Shown piece after piece: positions 26,830 through 36,735 of a stretch of 64,000 bases of DNA (its first letter is position 1; the number at the start of each line of letters is the position of its first letter). The notes under the pieces are model-generated. The model was not told the origin of the DNA. It did not search any database and saw only the letters and a list, made by a program, of their open reading frames with translations. Position numbers and translations under genes: made by a program. The DNA is from Variovorax paradoxus. Its GTDB lineage: Bacteria > Pseudomonadota > Gammaproteobacteria > Burkholderiales > Burkholderiaceae_C. The stretch is taken from positions 5,318,001 through 5,382,000 of the forward strand of contig NZ_LR743507.1 of the NCBI RefSeq assembly GCF_902712855.1, read 5' to 3'.

Positions 26830-27516
26830 CTACTCGGTCAGTGCGCGCCGCACGTCGTCCTGCAGGCTGCGCAGGTGGTCGCGCATGGCGACGCGGGCGC
26901 GTTCCGCGTCGCGCGCATGGAGCGCGCGGATGATCTCGCCGTGCTCGTCATGGTTCTCGGGCTGCCGGTGCAACGGGCTGTGCAGGCGGAACAGCCGCGC
27001 ATTGACGCGCAGCTCTTCCACCAGCCGCGGAAACACCACGTTGCCGCTGGCCTTGGCGATCATCAGGTGGAAGCGGTCGTCGAAGTGCCAGTGCTCGGTC
27101 TCGCTGTGCTCGCCGCCGCCGAGGGTGGCGATGTCGACTTCGAGCGCCTCGATCTCGGCGTCGGTGATCTTGCCGACGGCCAGCGCGATGGCCTCGCACT
27201 CGATGACTTCGCGCGCGCGCATGCAATCGAAGTATTCCTTGGTGCCCAGCGCGCGGACGGCATACGAGCGCGCGTCGCGCCGCACCAGCAGCCCTTCGCC
27301 GGCGAGCCTCACGAGCGCCTCGCGCATCGGCGTGCGCGAGATGCGCAGGTCCTCGGCCAGCCGCGCTTCCTGCAGCGGACTGCCGGCCGAGATCTGGCGG
27401 TCGAGGATGAGCGTGCGCAGCCGCTCGTAGGCCTGCTCGGCCAGGCTGGCGGACCGCACCTCCAGGGGTGCGATGGTGATCGTGGCGGGCTGCGTGGGGC
27501 TGGGAAGGCTGGGCAT
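26830..27516 (-). CDS. GntR family transcriptional regulator, FCD subfamily
   Basis: The 228-residue protein has an N-terminal winged helix (AYERLRTLILDRQI, EARLAEDLRISRTPMREAL) and a C-terminal FCD helical domain with likely metal ligands in DDRFHLMIA and HGEIIRAL. FadR-subfamily proteins bind short inverted repeats and respond to carboxylates or amino acids. It is the last gene of the leftward unit dapA-like, binding protein, permease, hydantoinase, gntR. A perfect inverted repeat at 31640-31664, in the divergent promoter, is its probable operator. Confidence 0.9.
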   Translation of the reverse strand: MPSLPSPTQPATITIAPLEVRSASLAEQAYERLRTLILDRQISAGSPLQEARLAEDLRISRTPMREALVRLAGEGLLVRRDARSYAVRALGTKEYFDCMRAREVIECEAIALAVGKITDAEIEALEVDIATLGGGEHSETEHWHFDDRFHLMIAKASGNVVFPRLVEELRVNARLFRLHSPLHRQPENHDEHGEIIRALHARDAERARVAMRDHLRSLQDDVRRALTE

Positions 27517-27586
27517 GCGGGGAAAGGCGTGGGCCACAAGGGCGGGTGAGCTTATCAGGGCCGCACCCAGGCGCGGCACAGCGGCT

Positions 27587-29041
27587 TCAGAGCCATTTGT
27601 CCAGCGGATTGCCGTCGTTGGGCGCGCGCGGCCGCAGGCACGGCAGGAACTGGCCCGAGCCGGGTTCGGCCAGGAATTCGCCGTCTTCCCACACCACGCG
27701 ACCACGCGAGACGGTGATGCCCGGCCAGGCGCGCAGCGCCATGCCTTCGTACGGCGTGTAGTCGACGGCGTGGTGGAGCATGTCGTTGGTGAGGCGCTTC
27801 TCCTGCCCCTTGGCGAACACGTCCCACACCACGAAGTCGGCGTCACTGCCCACCGCGATGGTGCCCTTGCGCGGGTACAGGCCGTACAGGCGCGCCGGGT
27901 TGGTGGCGGTGAGTTCGACGAAACGGTGGATGTCGATGCGCCCCTGGAGCACGCCCTCGCTCATGAGCAGCGGCAGGCGGGTTTCCACGCCGGGAATGCC
28001 GTTGGGGATGCGGTCGAACGAGGCCTCGTCACCGGCCACGCGCTTGCCGTCGCTGCCGCCCATGTTGAACGGTGCGTGGTCGGACGAGAAGATGGTGAAG
28101 AGCCCGCTCGACAGCCCGTTCCAGATGAACTGCTGGTTCGCCTTGTCGCGCGGCGGCGGGCTGCAGATGCAGCGCGCGCCGTGCATCGGATCGTCCGGGT
28201 CGATGCCCAGGTCCTCGGCGCTCAGGAACAGGTATTGCGGGCAGGTCTCCGCATGGATCGGCAGTCCGCGGCCGCGCGCCCAGTGGATCTGCTCGACGGC
28301 CTCGCGGCCCGACACGTGCACGATCAGGATCGGCGTGTCGATGAGTTCCGCCAGTGCGATGGCGCGGTGCGTGGCCTCGCGCTCGACCGCCATCGGCCGC
28401 GAGCTGCTGTGGTAGCGCGGCGCGGTGAGGCCGGCGTCGAGCAGCTGCTCGGTGAGCCAGGCGATGCAGTCGCTGTTTTCGGCGTGGATCATCGTCATCG
28501 CGCCGTGGCGCCGCGCGGTGGCCAGCACCTCGATGATCTGGCGGTCGTCCAGCTTCAGGTCGTCGTAGGTCATGTAGATCTTGAAGGAGGTATAGCCCTT
28601 CTCGATCAGAGCGGGCAGCTCGCGCTGCGTCACGTCGCGCGTGGCATCGGCCACGATCAGGTGGAAGGCGTAGTCGATCACGGCCTTGCCCTCGGCGCGG
28701 CGGTGGTAGTCGTCCACCGCCTCCTGGATGCTGTGGCCCTTCTGCTGCGCGGCGAAGGGCAGCACGGTGGTGGTGCCGCCGCAGGCCGCGGAGCGCGTGC
28801 CGGTGAGGAAGTCGTCCGCGAAGCGCGAGCCGTCGCTGGTGGGCTGGTCGAAGTGGCAGTGGCCGTCCACGCCGCCGGGCGTGACCAGCCGGCCGCGTGC
28901 ATCGATCTCGCGGTCGGCGCTCGCGTCGAGGCCTTGCGCAATGGCGCAGATTCGCCCGCCGCGCACGCCGATGTCGGCGGTGTAGCGGTCGCCCGCGGTG
29001 GCGATGTCGGCGTTGCGCAGGATCAGGTCGTAGGTGCTCAT
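27587..29041 (-). CDS. hydA: Dihydropyrimidinase / D-hydantoinase family amidohydrolase
   Basis: The 484-residue amidohydrolase has metal ligands in VDGHCHFDQP, a carboxylated Lys in SFKIYMTYDD, His in MIHAEN and IVHVSG, and Asp in SSDHAPF. This set matches D-hydantoinases, which open dihydropyrimidine or 5-substituted hydantoin rings to N-carbamoyl amino acids. It lies 11 bases after an ABC permease gene. With the M20 hydrolase and the FAD dehydrogenase of the same locus, a route from a cyclic ureide or imide to an amino acid and then a keto acid is plausible. Confidence 0.92.
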   Translation of the reverse strand: MSTYDLILRNADIATAGDRYTADIGVRGGRICAIAQGLDASADREIDARGRLVTPGGVDGHCHFDQPTSDGSRFADDFLTGTRSAACGGTTTVLPFAAQQKGHSIQEAVDDYHRRAEGKAVIDYAFHLIVADATRDVTQRELPALIEKGYTSFKIYMTYDDLKLDDRQIIEVLATARRHGAMTMIHAENSDCIAWLTEQLLDAGLTAPRYHSSSRPMAVEREATHRAIALAELIDTPILIVHVSGREAVEQIHWARGRGLPIHAETCPQYLFLSAEDLGIDPDDPMHGARCICSPPPRDKANQQFIWNGLSSGLFTIFSSDHAPFNMGGSDGKRVAGDEASFDRIPNGIPGVETRLPLLMSEGVLQGRIDIHRFVELTATNPARLYGLYPRKGTIAVGSDADFVVWDVFAKGQEKRLTNDMLHHAVDYTPYEGMALRAWPGITVSRGRVVWEDGEFLAEPGSGQFLPCLRPRAPNDGNPLDKWL

Positions 29042-29052
29042 GGGGCTTTCCT

Positions 29053-29772
29053 TCAGCGCTGCTCGAGCGCAGGTTCCGCGGGCACGGCCGGCGCGCTCGC
29101 GTTGCCGTAGGCACGGCCGTAGTGGCGCTCGATGCGGCGCTGGATGAAGTCCCAGGCCGTGGTCATCAGCAGGTAGTAGATGGCCGCGACGATGAACAGC
29201 TCGAGCACCATGAACTTCTCCTGGATCAGCACCTGGGTGCGGCGCAGCAGTTCCTCCATCGAGATCACCGAGGTGATCGACGTGGTCTTGAGCAGGCCGT
29301 TGATGCTGTTGCCCAGCGTCGGCACGATCAGGCGCATGGCCTGCGGCATCACGATGTAGCGCATGGTCTGGGCGCTGCTGAAGCCGACCGCGCGCGCCGC
29401 GTTGGTCTGGCCGGCCGAGATCGACTGGATGCCGCCGCGCACGATTTCCGCCAGGTAGGCGGCTTCGTTGAGGATCAGCCCCAGCAGCGCCGACTCGATC
29501 ACCGACAGCTTCAGCCCGAGCTGCGGCAGCCCGGTGTAGATGATGATGAGCTGCACCAGCAGCGGCGTGCCGCGGAACACCCAGATGTAGAAGTGCGCGG
29601 GCGCAGCCAGCCAGCGATGGCTCGACAGGCGGGCCAGCGCCAGCGCACAGCCCACGACCAGCCCGCCCGCGATCGCCGCGAGCGTGAGCCACAGCGTGGT
29701 GACCGCCCCGCTGAGGATGTACGGATTGAACAGATAGTCGATGAACCCCGACCAGCTCCAGCCTTGTCCCAT
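29053..29772 (-). CDS. Amino-acid-type ABC transporter permease
   Basis: The 239-residue protein has about five membrane spans and the HisM/GlnP-type EAA loop AARAVGFSSAQTMRYIVMPQ, plus FRGTPLLVQL. It belongs to the polar amino acid/opine permease family. Only one permease is present, so it presumably acts as a homodimer. The binding protein is directly upstream; the ATPase is on the other arm of the divergent locus (35941). Confidence 0.93.
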   Translation of the reverse strand: MGQGWSWSGFIDYLFNPYILSGAVTTLWLTLAAIAGGLVVGCALALARLSSHRWLAAPAHFYIWVFRGTPLLVQLIIIYTGLPQLGLKLSVIESALLGLILNEAAYLAEIVRGGIQSISAGQTNAARAVGFSSAQTMRYIVMPQAMRLIVPTLGNSINGLLKTTSITSVISMEELLRRTQVLIQEKFMVLELFIVAAIYYLLMTTAWDFIQRRIERHYGRAYGNASAPAVPAEPALEQR

Positions 29773-29812
29773 GAATGTTCCTTCGTGTACTCGATGAGGG
29801 TGGCGGCGCGGC

Positions 29813-30643
29813 TCAGCCCGCCGGGCCCTTGACGCTCACTGCGCCGTCGACGGCCTTCACGCCGTACTGGTCGAACAGCTTCTGGAAGCTGCCGTCGGCC
29901 TTCATGTCGTTCATGGCCTTGGCCATTGCCGCGGCCAGGTCCTTGTTGCGCGCCGCGAGCGCGACCGGCGTCGGGAACAGGCCGTGCAGCACGCGGTCGA
30001 AGTCGCCGCGCTTCTGGTATTCGGCGCCGGTCGAGTCGATCGACAGGGCGACGTCGACCTGGCCCGCGCGCAGCGACTGGAAGGCCATGGCGAAGTTCTC
30101 GAAGGTGCGGATGGTCATGCCCTTCATGCCCTTGTCGGTGAGCTGCTTGTCGAGTTCGCGCGCCTTGCGTTCCTCGAAGCCGCCGAGTTCCACGCCGATG
30201 CTCTTGCCCGACAGGTCTTCCGGCTTGGTGATCTTCAGCGGGTTGCCCTTGGCGGTGCTGATGCTGATCGCCTGGTCTTCGTAGATGAGCATCTGCATCA
30301 GCTTGGCGCGCTCGTCGGTGAAGAAGATGCCGGTGTTGATGACGTCCCAGCGGCCGGCCTGCAGGCCCGGGATCATGGCCGAGAACTCGATGCGCACGTA
30401 CTCGGGCGTGAGGCACAGGCGCTTGGCAATGGCCTCGCCGAGCTCCACGCGCATGCCCTTGAGCGCGCCGCTCTGGTCGACGAACTGCATCGGCGGCAGG
30501 GTCGGATTGACCGACATGGTCAACGTGCCCTTCTTGACGAGTGCCGAATCGGGCACCGGCGACTTGCAGGCCTGCGCGTTCGCAGCGCCCGTGCAGAAGA
30601 TGAAGAGTGCCGTTGCCGACGCGATAGCGGGGAGCAGTTTCAT
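29813..30643 (-). CDS. ABC transporter substrate-binding protein, amino acid/opine type
   Basis: The 276-residue protein has a signal peptide cleaved near ANAQA. The family 3 fold is shown by LTMSVNPTLPPMQFVDQSG, GMRVELGEAIAKRL, WDVINTGIFFTDER and SGKSIGVELGGFEE. It would capture a small zwitterionic or cyclic solute in the periplasm for the permease at 29053 and the ATPase at 35941. The ligand is unknown. Confidence 0.93.
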   Translation of the reverse strand: MKLLPAIASATALFIFCTGAANAQACKSPVPDSALVKKGTLTMSVNPTLPPMQFVDQSGALKGMRVELGEAIAKRLCLTPEYVRIEFSAMIPGLQAGRWDVINTGIFFTDERAKLMQMLIYEDQAISISTAKGNPLKITKPEDLSGKSIGVELGGFEERKARELDKQLTDKGMKGMTIRTFENFAMAFQSLRAGQVDVALSIDSTGAEYQKRGDFDRVLHGLFPTPVALAARNKDLAAAMAKAMNDMKADGSFQKLFDQYGVKAVDGAVSVKGPAG

Positions 30644-30705
30644 GATGAGTCCTTCAGGGAATGAACGAGGCGACGAAATGGAAACGGAAAGGCGGATGGC
30701 GGCGC

Positions 30706-31602
30706 TCAGGCGCGGATCGAGTCGAGCAGCTCGAGGCGGGCGAGTTCGCGGCGCAGGTCCGCGGCATCGGCATCGGGCAGGGGCAGGCGCGGCGCGCGAG
30801 GCTTGCCCACCGGCAGGCCCATCATCGTGAGGCCGTCCTTGGAGGCGGCCACGTAACGGTGGCCGCCGACCCAGCGCACGATCGGCAGCATCTTCTTGTA
30901 GAGCGCGAGCGCGGCGGGCATGTCGCGCTCGTCGGCCACCAGCTCGAACAGGCGCGCCGACATCTTCGGAATAAGGTTGGAGCACACCGCGACCCAGCCC
31001 TGCGCGCCGAGCCAGAACGATTCGTAGCCCAGGATGCCGGCGAACACCGTCATGCGGTCGCCGCACAGCTCGATGATGTCGCGCACCCGGGTGACCTCGA
31101 GCGTCGACTCCTTGATGTACTTGCAGTTGTCGATGCGCGACAGGCGCGCCACCAGCTCGGGCTTGAGGTCGACGTTGGCGGTGGCCGGGTTGTTGTAGAC
31201 CATGATCGGAATGCCGATCGACTCGCCCACCTTGCGGTAGTGCGCGAACAGTTCGTCGTCGGTGGGCGTGCTGTAGAACGGCGGAATGATCATGACGCCG
31301 TCGGCGCCCATGGTCTCGGCCTCGCGGCTCAGCCGCACGCACTCGTCGGTCCACTCCGCACCGGTGCCGATCAACACGGGCACGCGTTTTGCTGCCGTGC
31401 TCACACAGGTCTCGATCACCAACTGGCGCTCGTCCGGCGTCAGCGACAGGAATTCCCCGGTGCTGCCCATCGGAATCAGCCCGTGGATTCCCTCCTCGAT
31501 CTGCCAGTTGACCAGCTTCTTCAAAGCGGGCACATCGACGTGCAGGCCATCGGCGGTCATGGGGGTGATGAGCACCGTATAGGTGCCGCGGAACGCTGTC
31601 AT
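30706..31602 (-). CDS. Dihydrodipicolinate synthase family lyase/deaminase
   Basis: ATG 31602 gives 298 residues of the DapA/NAL TIM-barrel family. The pyruvate-binding motif is GSTGEF, the Tyr is in MVYNNP and the Schiff-base Lys in KYIKEST. Housekeeping DapA is normally next to bamC, so this is a catabolic paralogue. Relatives work with HcnABC-type dehydrogenases as pyrroline-4-hydroxy-2-carboxylate deaminases in hydroxyproline breakdown; no proline epimerase is present here, so the substrate remains open. It is the first gene of the leftward unit. Confidence 0.88.
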   Translation of the reverse strand: MTAFRGTYTVLITPMTADGLHVDVPALKKLVNWQIEEGIHGLIPMGSTGEFLSLTPDERQLVIETCVSTAAKRVPVLIGTGAEWTDECVRLSREAETMGADGVMIIPPFYSTPTDDELFAHYRKVGESIGIPIMVYNNPATANVDLKPELVARLSRIDNCKYIKESTLEVTRVRDIIELCGDRMTVFAGILGYESFWLGAQGWVAVCSNLIPKMSARLFELVADERDMPAALALYKKMLPIVRWVGGHRYVAASKDGLTMMGLPVGKPRAPRLPLPDADAADLRRELARLELLDSIRA

Positions 31603-31639
31603 GGGGCAAGTCCTCGGAAAATTCGGATGACGAAGTATA

Positions 31640-31664
31640 TGTATACGTGTAGTATACGTATACA
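31640..31664. promoter_or_regulatory. Perfect inverted repeat, probable GntR operator in divergent promoter
   Basis: TGTATACGT and ACGTATACA are perfect 9-base arms separated by 7 bases, in an A/T-rich island between the dapA-like gene and the dehydrogenase fusion gene. No other AT-rich palindrome lies in this 106-base gap. The size and GTATAC core fit FadR-subfamily GntR sites. The regulator at 26830 is the natural candidate. Confidence 0.75.
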
Positions 31665-31708
31665 CATCAACGCGTCAACGTGGTTTTCCGTTTTCCTCCG
31701 CACTGCCC

Positions 31709-34669
31709 ATGAGCGCCAGACTGACCCATCCTTCCATCACCCCGGCCGGGCGCCCCGTGCGCTTCTGGTACGACGGCAAGCCCGTCGACGGGCTGGAAGG
31801 CGAGACCATCGCGGCAGCGCTCGCGGCCGGCGGCATCAAGGAAATGCGCCACACCCGCGGCGGCGAGCGCCGCGGTCTTTATTGCGGCATGGGCGCCTGC
31901 TTCGACTGCCTCGTCACCGTCGACGGACGAACCAGCCAGCGCGCCTGCCTCACGAAGGTGGGCGACGGCCAGCAGGTGCGTTCCACCCAGCCCGCCGGTA
32001 CGCCGGAAGATCCGCTGCGGCCGCTCGCCCCGGCTCCGGCCGGCGAACCGGCGCGGCTGCAGGTCGACGTGCTGGTGGTCGGCGCCGGCCCCGCCGGCCT
32101 TTCAGCGGCACTGGCCGCGCGCCAGGCCGGTGCCACGGTGCTCGTGCTCGATGAACGGATCGAGTCGGGCGGCCAGTTCTACAAGCCGCTGGCGCCTTCG
32201 CACCGATCCGCCACGCCCGCGGACAGGCAATTCGCGCAAGGGCTGGCGCTCGAGCAGGAAGTGCGCGCCGCGGGCGTCGCCGTCTCGCAGGGCGCGCAGG
32301 TCTGGGCCGCCTTCTCGCCGCGCGAGGTTGCTGCGCTCATCGACGGGCGCGCCCATGTCATCGAATGCCGCAAGCTGGTGATCGCGCCTGGCGCCTACGA
32401 GCGTCCCGTGCCGTTCCCGGGCTGGACGCTGCCTGGCGTCATGACCACCGGTGCCGGCCAGACGCTCGCCCGCGCGTACCGCGTCGCACCCGGCCGCCGC
32501 GTGGTGATCGCCGGCAACGGTCCGCTCAACCTGCAGCTGGCGGCCGAGCTGCTGGCAGGCGGCGCGGAAGTGGTCGCGGTGCTCGAGTCGGCCGCACGCC
32601 CTTCGCTGCGCCAGTGGCGCGAGCTGCTTTCTGCCGCGCGCACGGCACCCGACCTGCTGCGCGACGGCTGGCGCTACCTGCGGCAACTGCGCGCGCACCG
32701 CGTGCCGGTGCTGTGGGAACACACCGTCGTCGCGGCCGAAGGCGACACGACCGCGTCGCAGCAAGGCCTGCGATCCGTGCAGATCGCGAAGGTCGACGCC
32801 CAGGGCAACGCGCAGCCCGCCACGGCGCGCCGCCTCGACGCCGACACCCTGTGCCTCGGCTACGGCTTCATCCCGTCCACCGAACTCGCCCGCATGCTCG
32901 GCTGCGCGCACCGCCTTGCGGCGCGGCATCTCGGCCATCTCGCCACCATCACGCTGGAAGACGGCGCCACCAGCCTGCCCGGCGTCTATGTGGTGGGCGA
33001 CGGTGCCGACCTCGGCGGCTCGCGCGTCGCGCTGGCGCGCGGCACGCTGGCCGGCACCGCCGCGGCACGCAATCTCGGCCTCGTTGCGCCCGAACCTGCC
33101 GAGGCGGTCGCCCGGCTGAAACGCGCCGAGTGCTTCCAGCAGGCGCTGTGGTCGCTCTACGCGCCACCGCCCGTCACGCTGGCGTCGGTGCCCGACGACA
33201 CGCTGCTGTGCCGCTGCGAGGAGATCACCTTCGGCTCGGTGCGCGAGCAGATTCGCGCCGGCAGCGACACGCTGGCTGCGCTCAAGCGCAACACCCGCCT
33301 CGGGATGGGCCGCTGCCAGGCGCGCTACTGCGCCGCCACCGCAGGCCGGCTGCTGACCGAGATCACCGGCCGCGCGCCCGAGGTCGAGCAGTACTTCGCG
33401 CCGCGCCCCCCGGCCAAGCCGGTGCCGGCCGGCGCGCTCGGTTTCGAGAAGCCCGAATGGGGCGGCCACAAGCCGGCCATCACGCCCAACCTGGCCCGGC
33501 CCGTCGAGCACGCCTCCTTCGAGCCCCTGCGCACCGACGTGCTGGTGATCGGTGCCGGCGTGCTCGGGTCCTGCCTCGGCTACTACCTGTCGAAGGCCGG
33601 ACAGGACGTCACCGTGGTCGACCGCGACGACATCAACCTGCAGGCCTCCGGCGCGAATGCGGGCAGCCTGCACGTGCAGTTGCTGTCGTTCGACTTCGGC
33701 GCCAAGGCGCAGGAAGGCGGCGGCCCGGCCGCGGCCACGCTGCCGCTCGGGCCCATGTCGGTGCGCCTGTGGCAGGAGATCGAGGCCGATTGCGGCGAAG
33801 ACCTCGAGATCGAGATCACCGGCGGCCTCATGGTCGCCGACAGCGAGGCGGGCATGCGCTTCCTCGAGTCCAAGGCTGCGCTGGAACGCAGCCACGGCAT
33901 CGACGCGCAGGTGATCGACGGCACCGAGCTGCGCCGCCTGTCGCCCGCGCTGTCCGGCGAGCTGCTGGGCGCAGAGCTCTGCCCCATGGAAGGAAAGATC
34001 AATCCGCTGCGCGCCACCTACGCCGTGGCACGGCGCGCGCAGCAACAGGGCGCGCGCATGCTGCGCGGCTGCGACGTGCAGTCCATCGAGGCGCTGCCGG
34101 GCGACGGCGCGGGCTTCGTGGTGCGCACCTCGCGCGGCACCATCCACGCCGGGCGCATCGTGAACGCGAGCGGCGCATGGTCGAGCACCATCGGCGGCAT
34201 GCTGGGCGTGAAGATCCCCGTCAAGGGCGCACCGCTGCAGATGATCGTCACCGAGCCCGCGCCGCCGCTGGTCAACCACCTCGTCGCGCACGCCGACCGC
34301 CACCTGAGTCTCAAGCAGGCGGCCAGCGGCGGCCTGATCGTCGGCGGCGGCTGGACGGCCGCCTTCAACCCCGACATGCGGCTGAACCGCGCCGAGCGCG
34401 ACAGCATCGAGGGCAACCTCTGGGTGGCCGGCCACGTGCTCCCGGCCGTCCGCGGGCTGCACATGGTGCGCTGCTGGGCCGGCATGAACGTGAACATCGA
34501 CGGCGCGCCCATCCTCGGCGAGGTGCCGGGCCGTCCCGGCTTCTACAACGCAGTGACCTCCAACGGCTACACGCTCGCGCCCGTCACCGCGCGCCTCGTG
34601 ACCGACCTGATCGTGCACGGCCGCACCGACGTCGACATCTCCCCCTTCCGCATCGACCGCTTCCTCTGA
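31709..34669 (+). CDS. Three-component (HcnABC-type) FAD/[2Fe-2S] amino acid dehydrogenase fused into one protein
   Basis: The 986-residue protein combines what are usually three subunits. Residues 15-90 form an HcnA-like [2Fe-2S] domain with Cys59, 64, 67 and 80. Residues 118-480 form an HcnB-like FAD/NAD oxidoreductase (VVGAGPAG at 123-130, VIAGNGPLNL near 264). Residues about 498-560 hold a BFD-like [2Fe-2S] site (CRCEE and CQARYC). Residues 608-986 form an HcnC-like D-amino acid oxidase (VIGAGVLG near 612). Relatives oxidise opines, D-hydroxyproline or glycine to imino acids and feed the respiratory chain. Separate genes are the norm. Confidence 0.88.
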   Translation: MSARLTHPSITPAGRPVRFWYDGKPVDGLEGETIAAALAAGGIKEMRHTRGGERRGLYCGMGACFDCLVTVDGRTSQRACLTKVGDGQQVRSTQPAGTPEDPLRPLAPAPAGEPARLQVDVLVVGAGPAGLSAALAARQAGATVLVLDERIESGGQFYKPLAPSHRSATPADRQFAQGLALEQEVRAAGVAVSQGAQVWAAFSPREVAALIDGRAHVIECRKLVIAPGAYERPVPFPGWTLPGVMTTGAGQTLARAYRVAPGRRVVIAGNGPLNLQLAAELLAGGAEVVAVLESAARPSLRQWRELLSAARTAPDLLRDGWRYLRQLRAHRVPVLWEHTVVAAEGDTTASQQGLRSVQIAKVDAQGNAQPATARRLDADTLCLGYGFIPSTELARMLGCAHRLAARHLGHLATITLEDGATSLPGVYVVGDGADLGGSRVALARGTLAGTAAARNLGLVAPEPAEAVARLKRAECFQQALWSLYAPPPVTLASVPDDTLLCRCEEITFGSVREQIRAGSDTLAALKRNTRLGMGRCQARYCAATAGRLLTEITGRAPEVEQYFAPRPPAKPVPAGALGFEKPEWGGHKPAITPNLARPVEHASFEPLRTDVLVIGAGVLGSCLGYYLSKAGQDVTVVDRDDINLQASGANAGSLHVQLLSFDFGAKAQEGGGPAAATLPLGPMSVRLWQEIEADCGEDLEIEITGGLMVADSEAGMRFLESKAALERSHGIDAQVIDGTELRRLSPALSGELLGAELCPMEGKINPLRATYAVARRAQQQGARMLRGCDVQSIEALPGDGAGFVVRTSRGTIHAGRIVNASGAWSSTIGGMLGVKIPVKGAPLQMIVTEPAPPLVNHLVAHADRHLSLKQAASGGLIVGGGWTAAFNPDMRLNRAERDSIEGNLWVAGHVLPAVRGLHMVRCWAGMNVNIDGAPILGEVPGRPGFYNAVTSNGYTLAPVTARLVTDLIVHGRTDVDISPFRIDRFL

Positions 34670-34674
34670 ACGCC

Positions 34675-35922
34675 ATGACCGACTCCACCCCCGCGCGCGA
34701 CACGCTGCGCCGATTCATCGACGCCCACTTCGACGAGCAGGTGCGCACGCTCGCCGAACTGGTGCGCTGCCCCTCCGACAATCCGCCCGGCGACTGCGCA
34801 CCCCACGCCGAGCTCACCGCCCGGCTGCTCGAGGCCATGGGCTTCGAGGTCGAGCGCCATGCGGTGCCCGCCGAGTTCGCGGCCGCGAACGGCATGCGCA
34901 GCGTGACCAACCTCATCGTGCGCGAGCGCTTCGGCGATGGCCCGGTGGTGGCGCTCAACGCGCACGGCGACGTGGTGCCGCCCGGCGCCGGCTGGAGCGT
35001 CGACCCCTACGGCGGCGAGGTGCGCGACGGCTGGCTGTATGGCCGTGGCGCCGCGGTGTCGAAGTCGGACTTCACCACCTACGCCTTCGCGATGCGCGCG
35101 CTCAAGCACCTGGCGGCCTCGGGCACGCGGCTGGCCGGAGCGGTCGAGCTGCACCTGACCTACGACGAGGAAACCGGCGGCGTCACCGGCCCCGGCTGGA
35201 TCCTGTCGAAGGGCCTGAGCCGGCCCGACTTCGTGCTGTCCGCGGCCTTCTCGCACCACGTCGTGGTGGCGCACAACGGCTGCCTGCACCTGGAGGTGGT
35301 CGTGCGCGGCACCTCGGCGCATGCCGCCCGGCCCGACACCGGCCACGACGCCATCGAGGCCGCGGCCACCCTGCTGCCCGCGCTGTACCGCTACCGCGAC
35401 AGCCTGGCCGACCGCCCGTCGCTCACGCCCGGCATCACCCACCCCACGATGGTGGTGGGGCTGATCGGCGGCGGCATCAACACCAACGTGGTGGCCGACG
35501 CACTGAGCCTGCGCATCGACCGGCGCATCGTGCCCGAGGAATCGCCCGAGGCGGTCGAGGCCGAGTTGCGCGAGGTGATCGAGGCGGCCTGCCGCCCGCT
35601 GCCCGGCATCTCGGTGGAAATCCGCCGGATCCTGCTGGCCCGCCCCTTCGCGCCGGCGCCCGGTGCCGACGAACTGGCCGCGCTGGTGTGCCGCGAGGCC
35701 AGCGAGGTCATGGGCAAGCCGGTCACGCCGATCGGCGTGCCGCTCTATACCGACGCACGCCTGTACAGCGAAGCCGGCATTCCCACCGTGATGTACGGCG
35801 CCGGTCCCGAATCGCTGCTCGAGGCCAACGGCCACCGCGCCGACGAGCGCGTGCCGCTGGACGAGCTGCGCAAGGCCACGCAGGTGGTCGCCAACACCCT
35901 TCACGAACTCCTGACACGCTGA
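34675..35922 (+). CDS. M20 family amidohydrolase (ArgE/DapE-like) with altered metal site
   Basis: The 415-residue protein has M20 hallmarks: NAHGDVVPPG (His ligand), TYDEETGG (catalytic and metal Glu), dimerisation-domain RGTSAHAARPDTGHDA and final EANGHRADE. The usual bridging Asp motif GRGxxD appears as GRGAAVSKSD with Val128 at the Asp position. It may therefore bind one metal or use a shifted ligand. Family members hydrolyse N-acyl or N-carbamoyl amino acids, which fits a step after the hydantoinase. The start follows the fusion gene by 5 bases. Confidence 0.88.
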   Translation: MTDSTPARDTLRRFIDAHFDEQVRTLAELVRCPSDNPPGDCAPHAELTARLLEAMGFEVERHAVPAEFAAANGMRSVTNLIVRERFGDGPVVALNAHGDVVPPGAGWSVDPYGGEVRDGWLYGRGAAVSKSDFTTYAFAMRALKHLAASGTRLAGAVELHLTYDEETGGVTGPGWILSKGLSRPDFVLSAAFSHHVVVAHNGCLHLEVVVRGTSAHAARPDTGHDAIEAAATLLPALYRYRDSLADRPSLTPGITHPTMVVGLIGGGINTNVVADALSLRIDRRIVPEESPEAVEAELREVIEAACRPLPGISVEIRRILLARPFAPAPGADELAALVCREASEVMGKPVTPIGVPLYTDARLYSEAGIPTVMYGAGPESLLEANGHRADERVPLDELRKATQVVANTLHELLTR

Positions 35923-35940
35923 ACGCCAGCAGAGCGACCC

Positions 35941-36675
<735 letters not shown>

Positions 36676-36735
36676 AGGCGCTGCCGCGGCCGGGTTCGGG
36701 GCGGCCTTCTAAAATCGGGGCATTCCCCCTGCAGA

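Noticed and set aside
27517..27846. N-terminal extension of the GntR gene
   Set aside because: It overlaps the end of the hydantoinase in another frame, and the GntR family start is near residue 20 of the shorter form.
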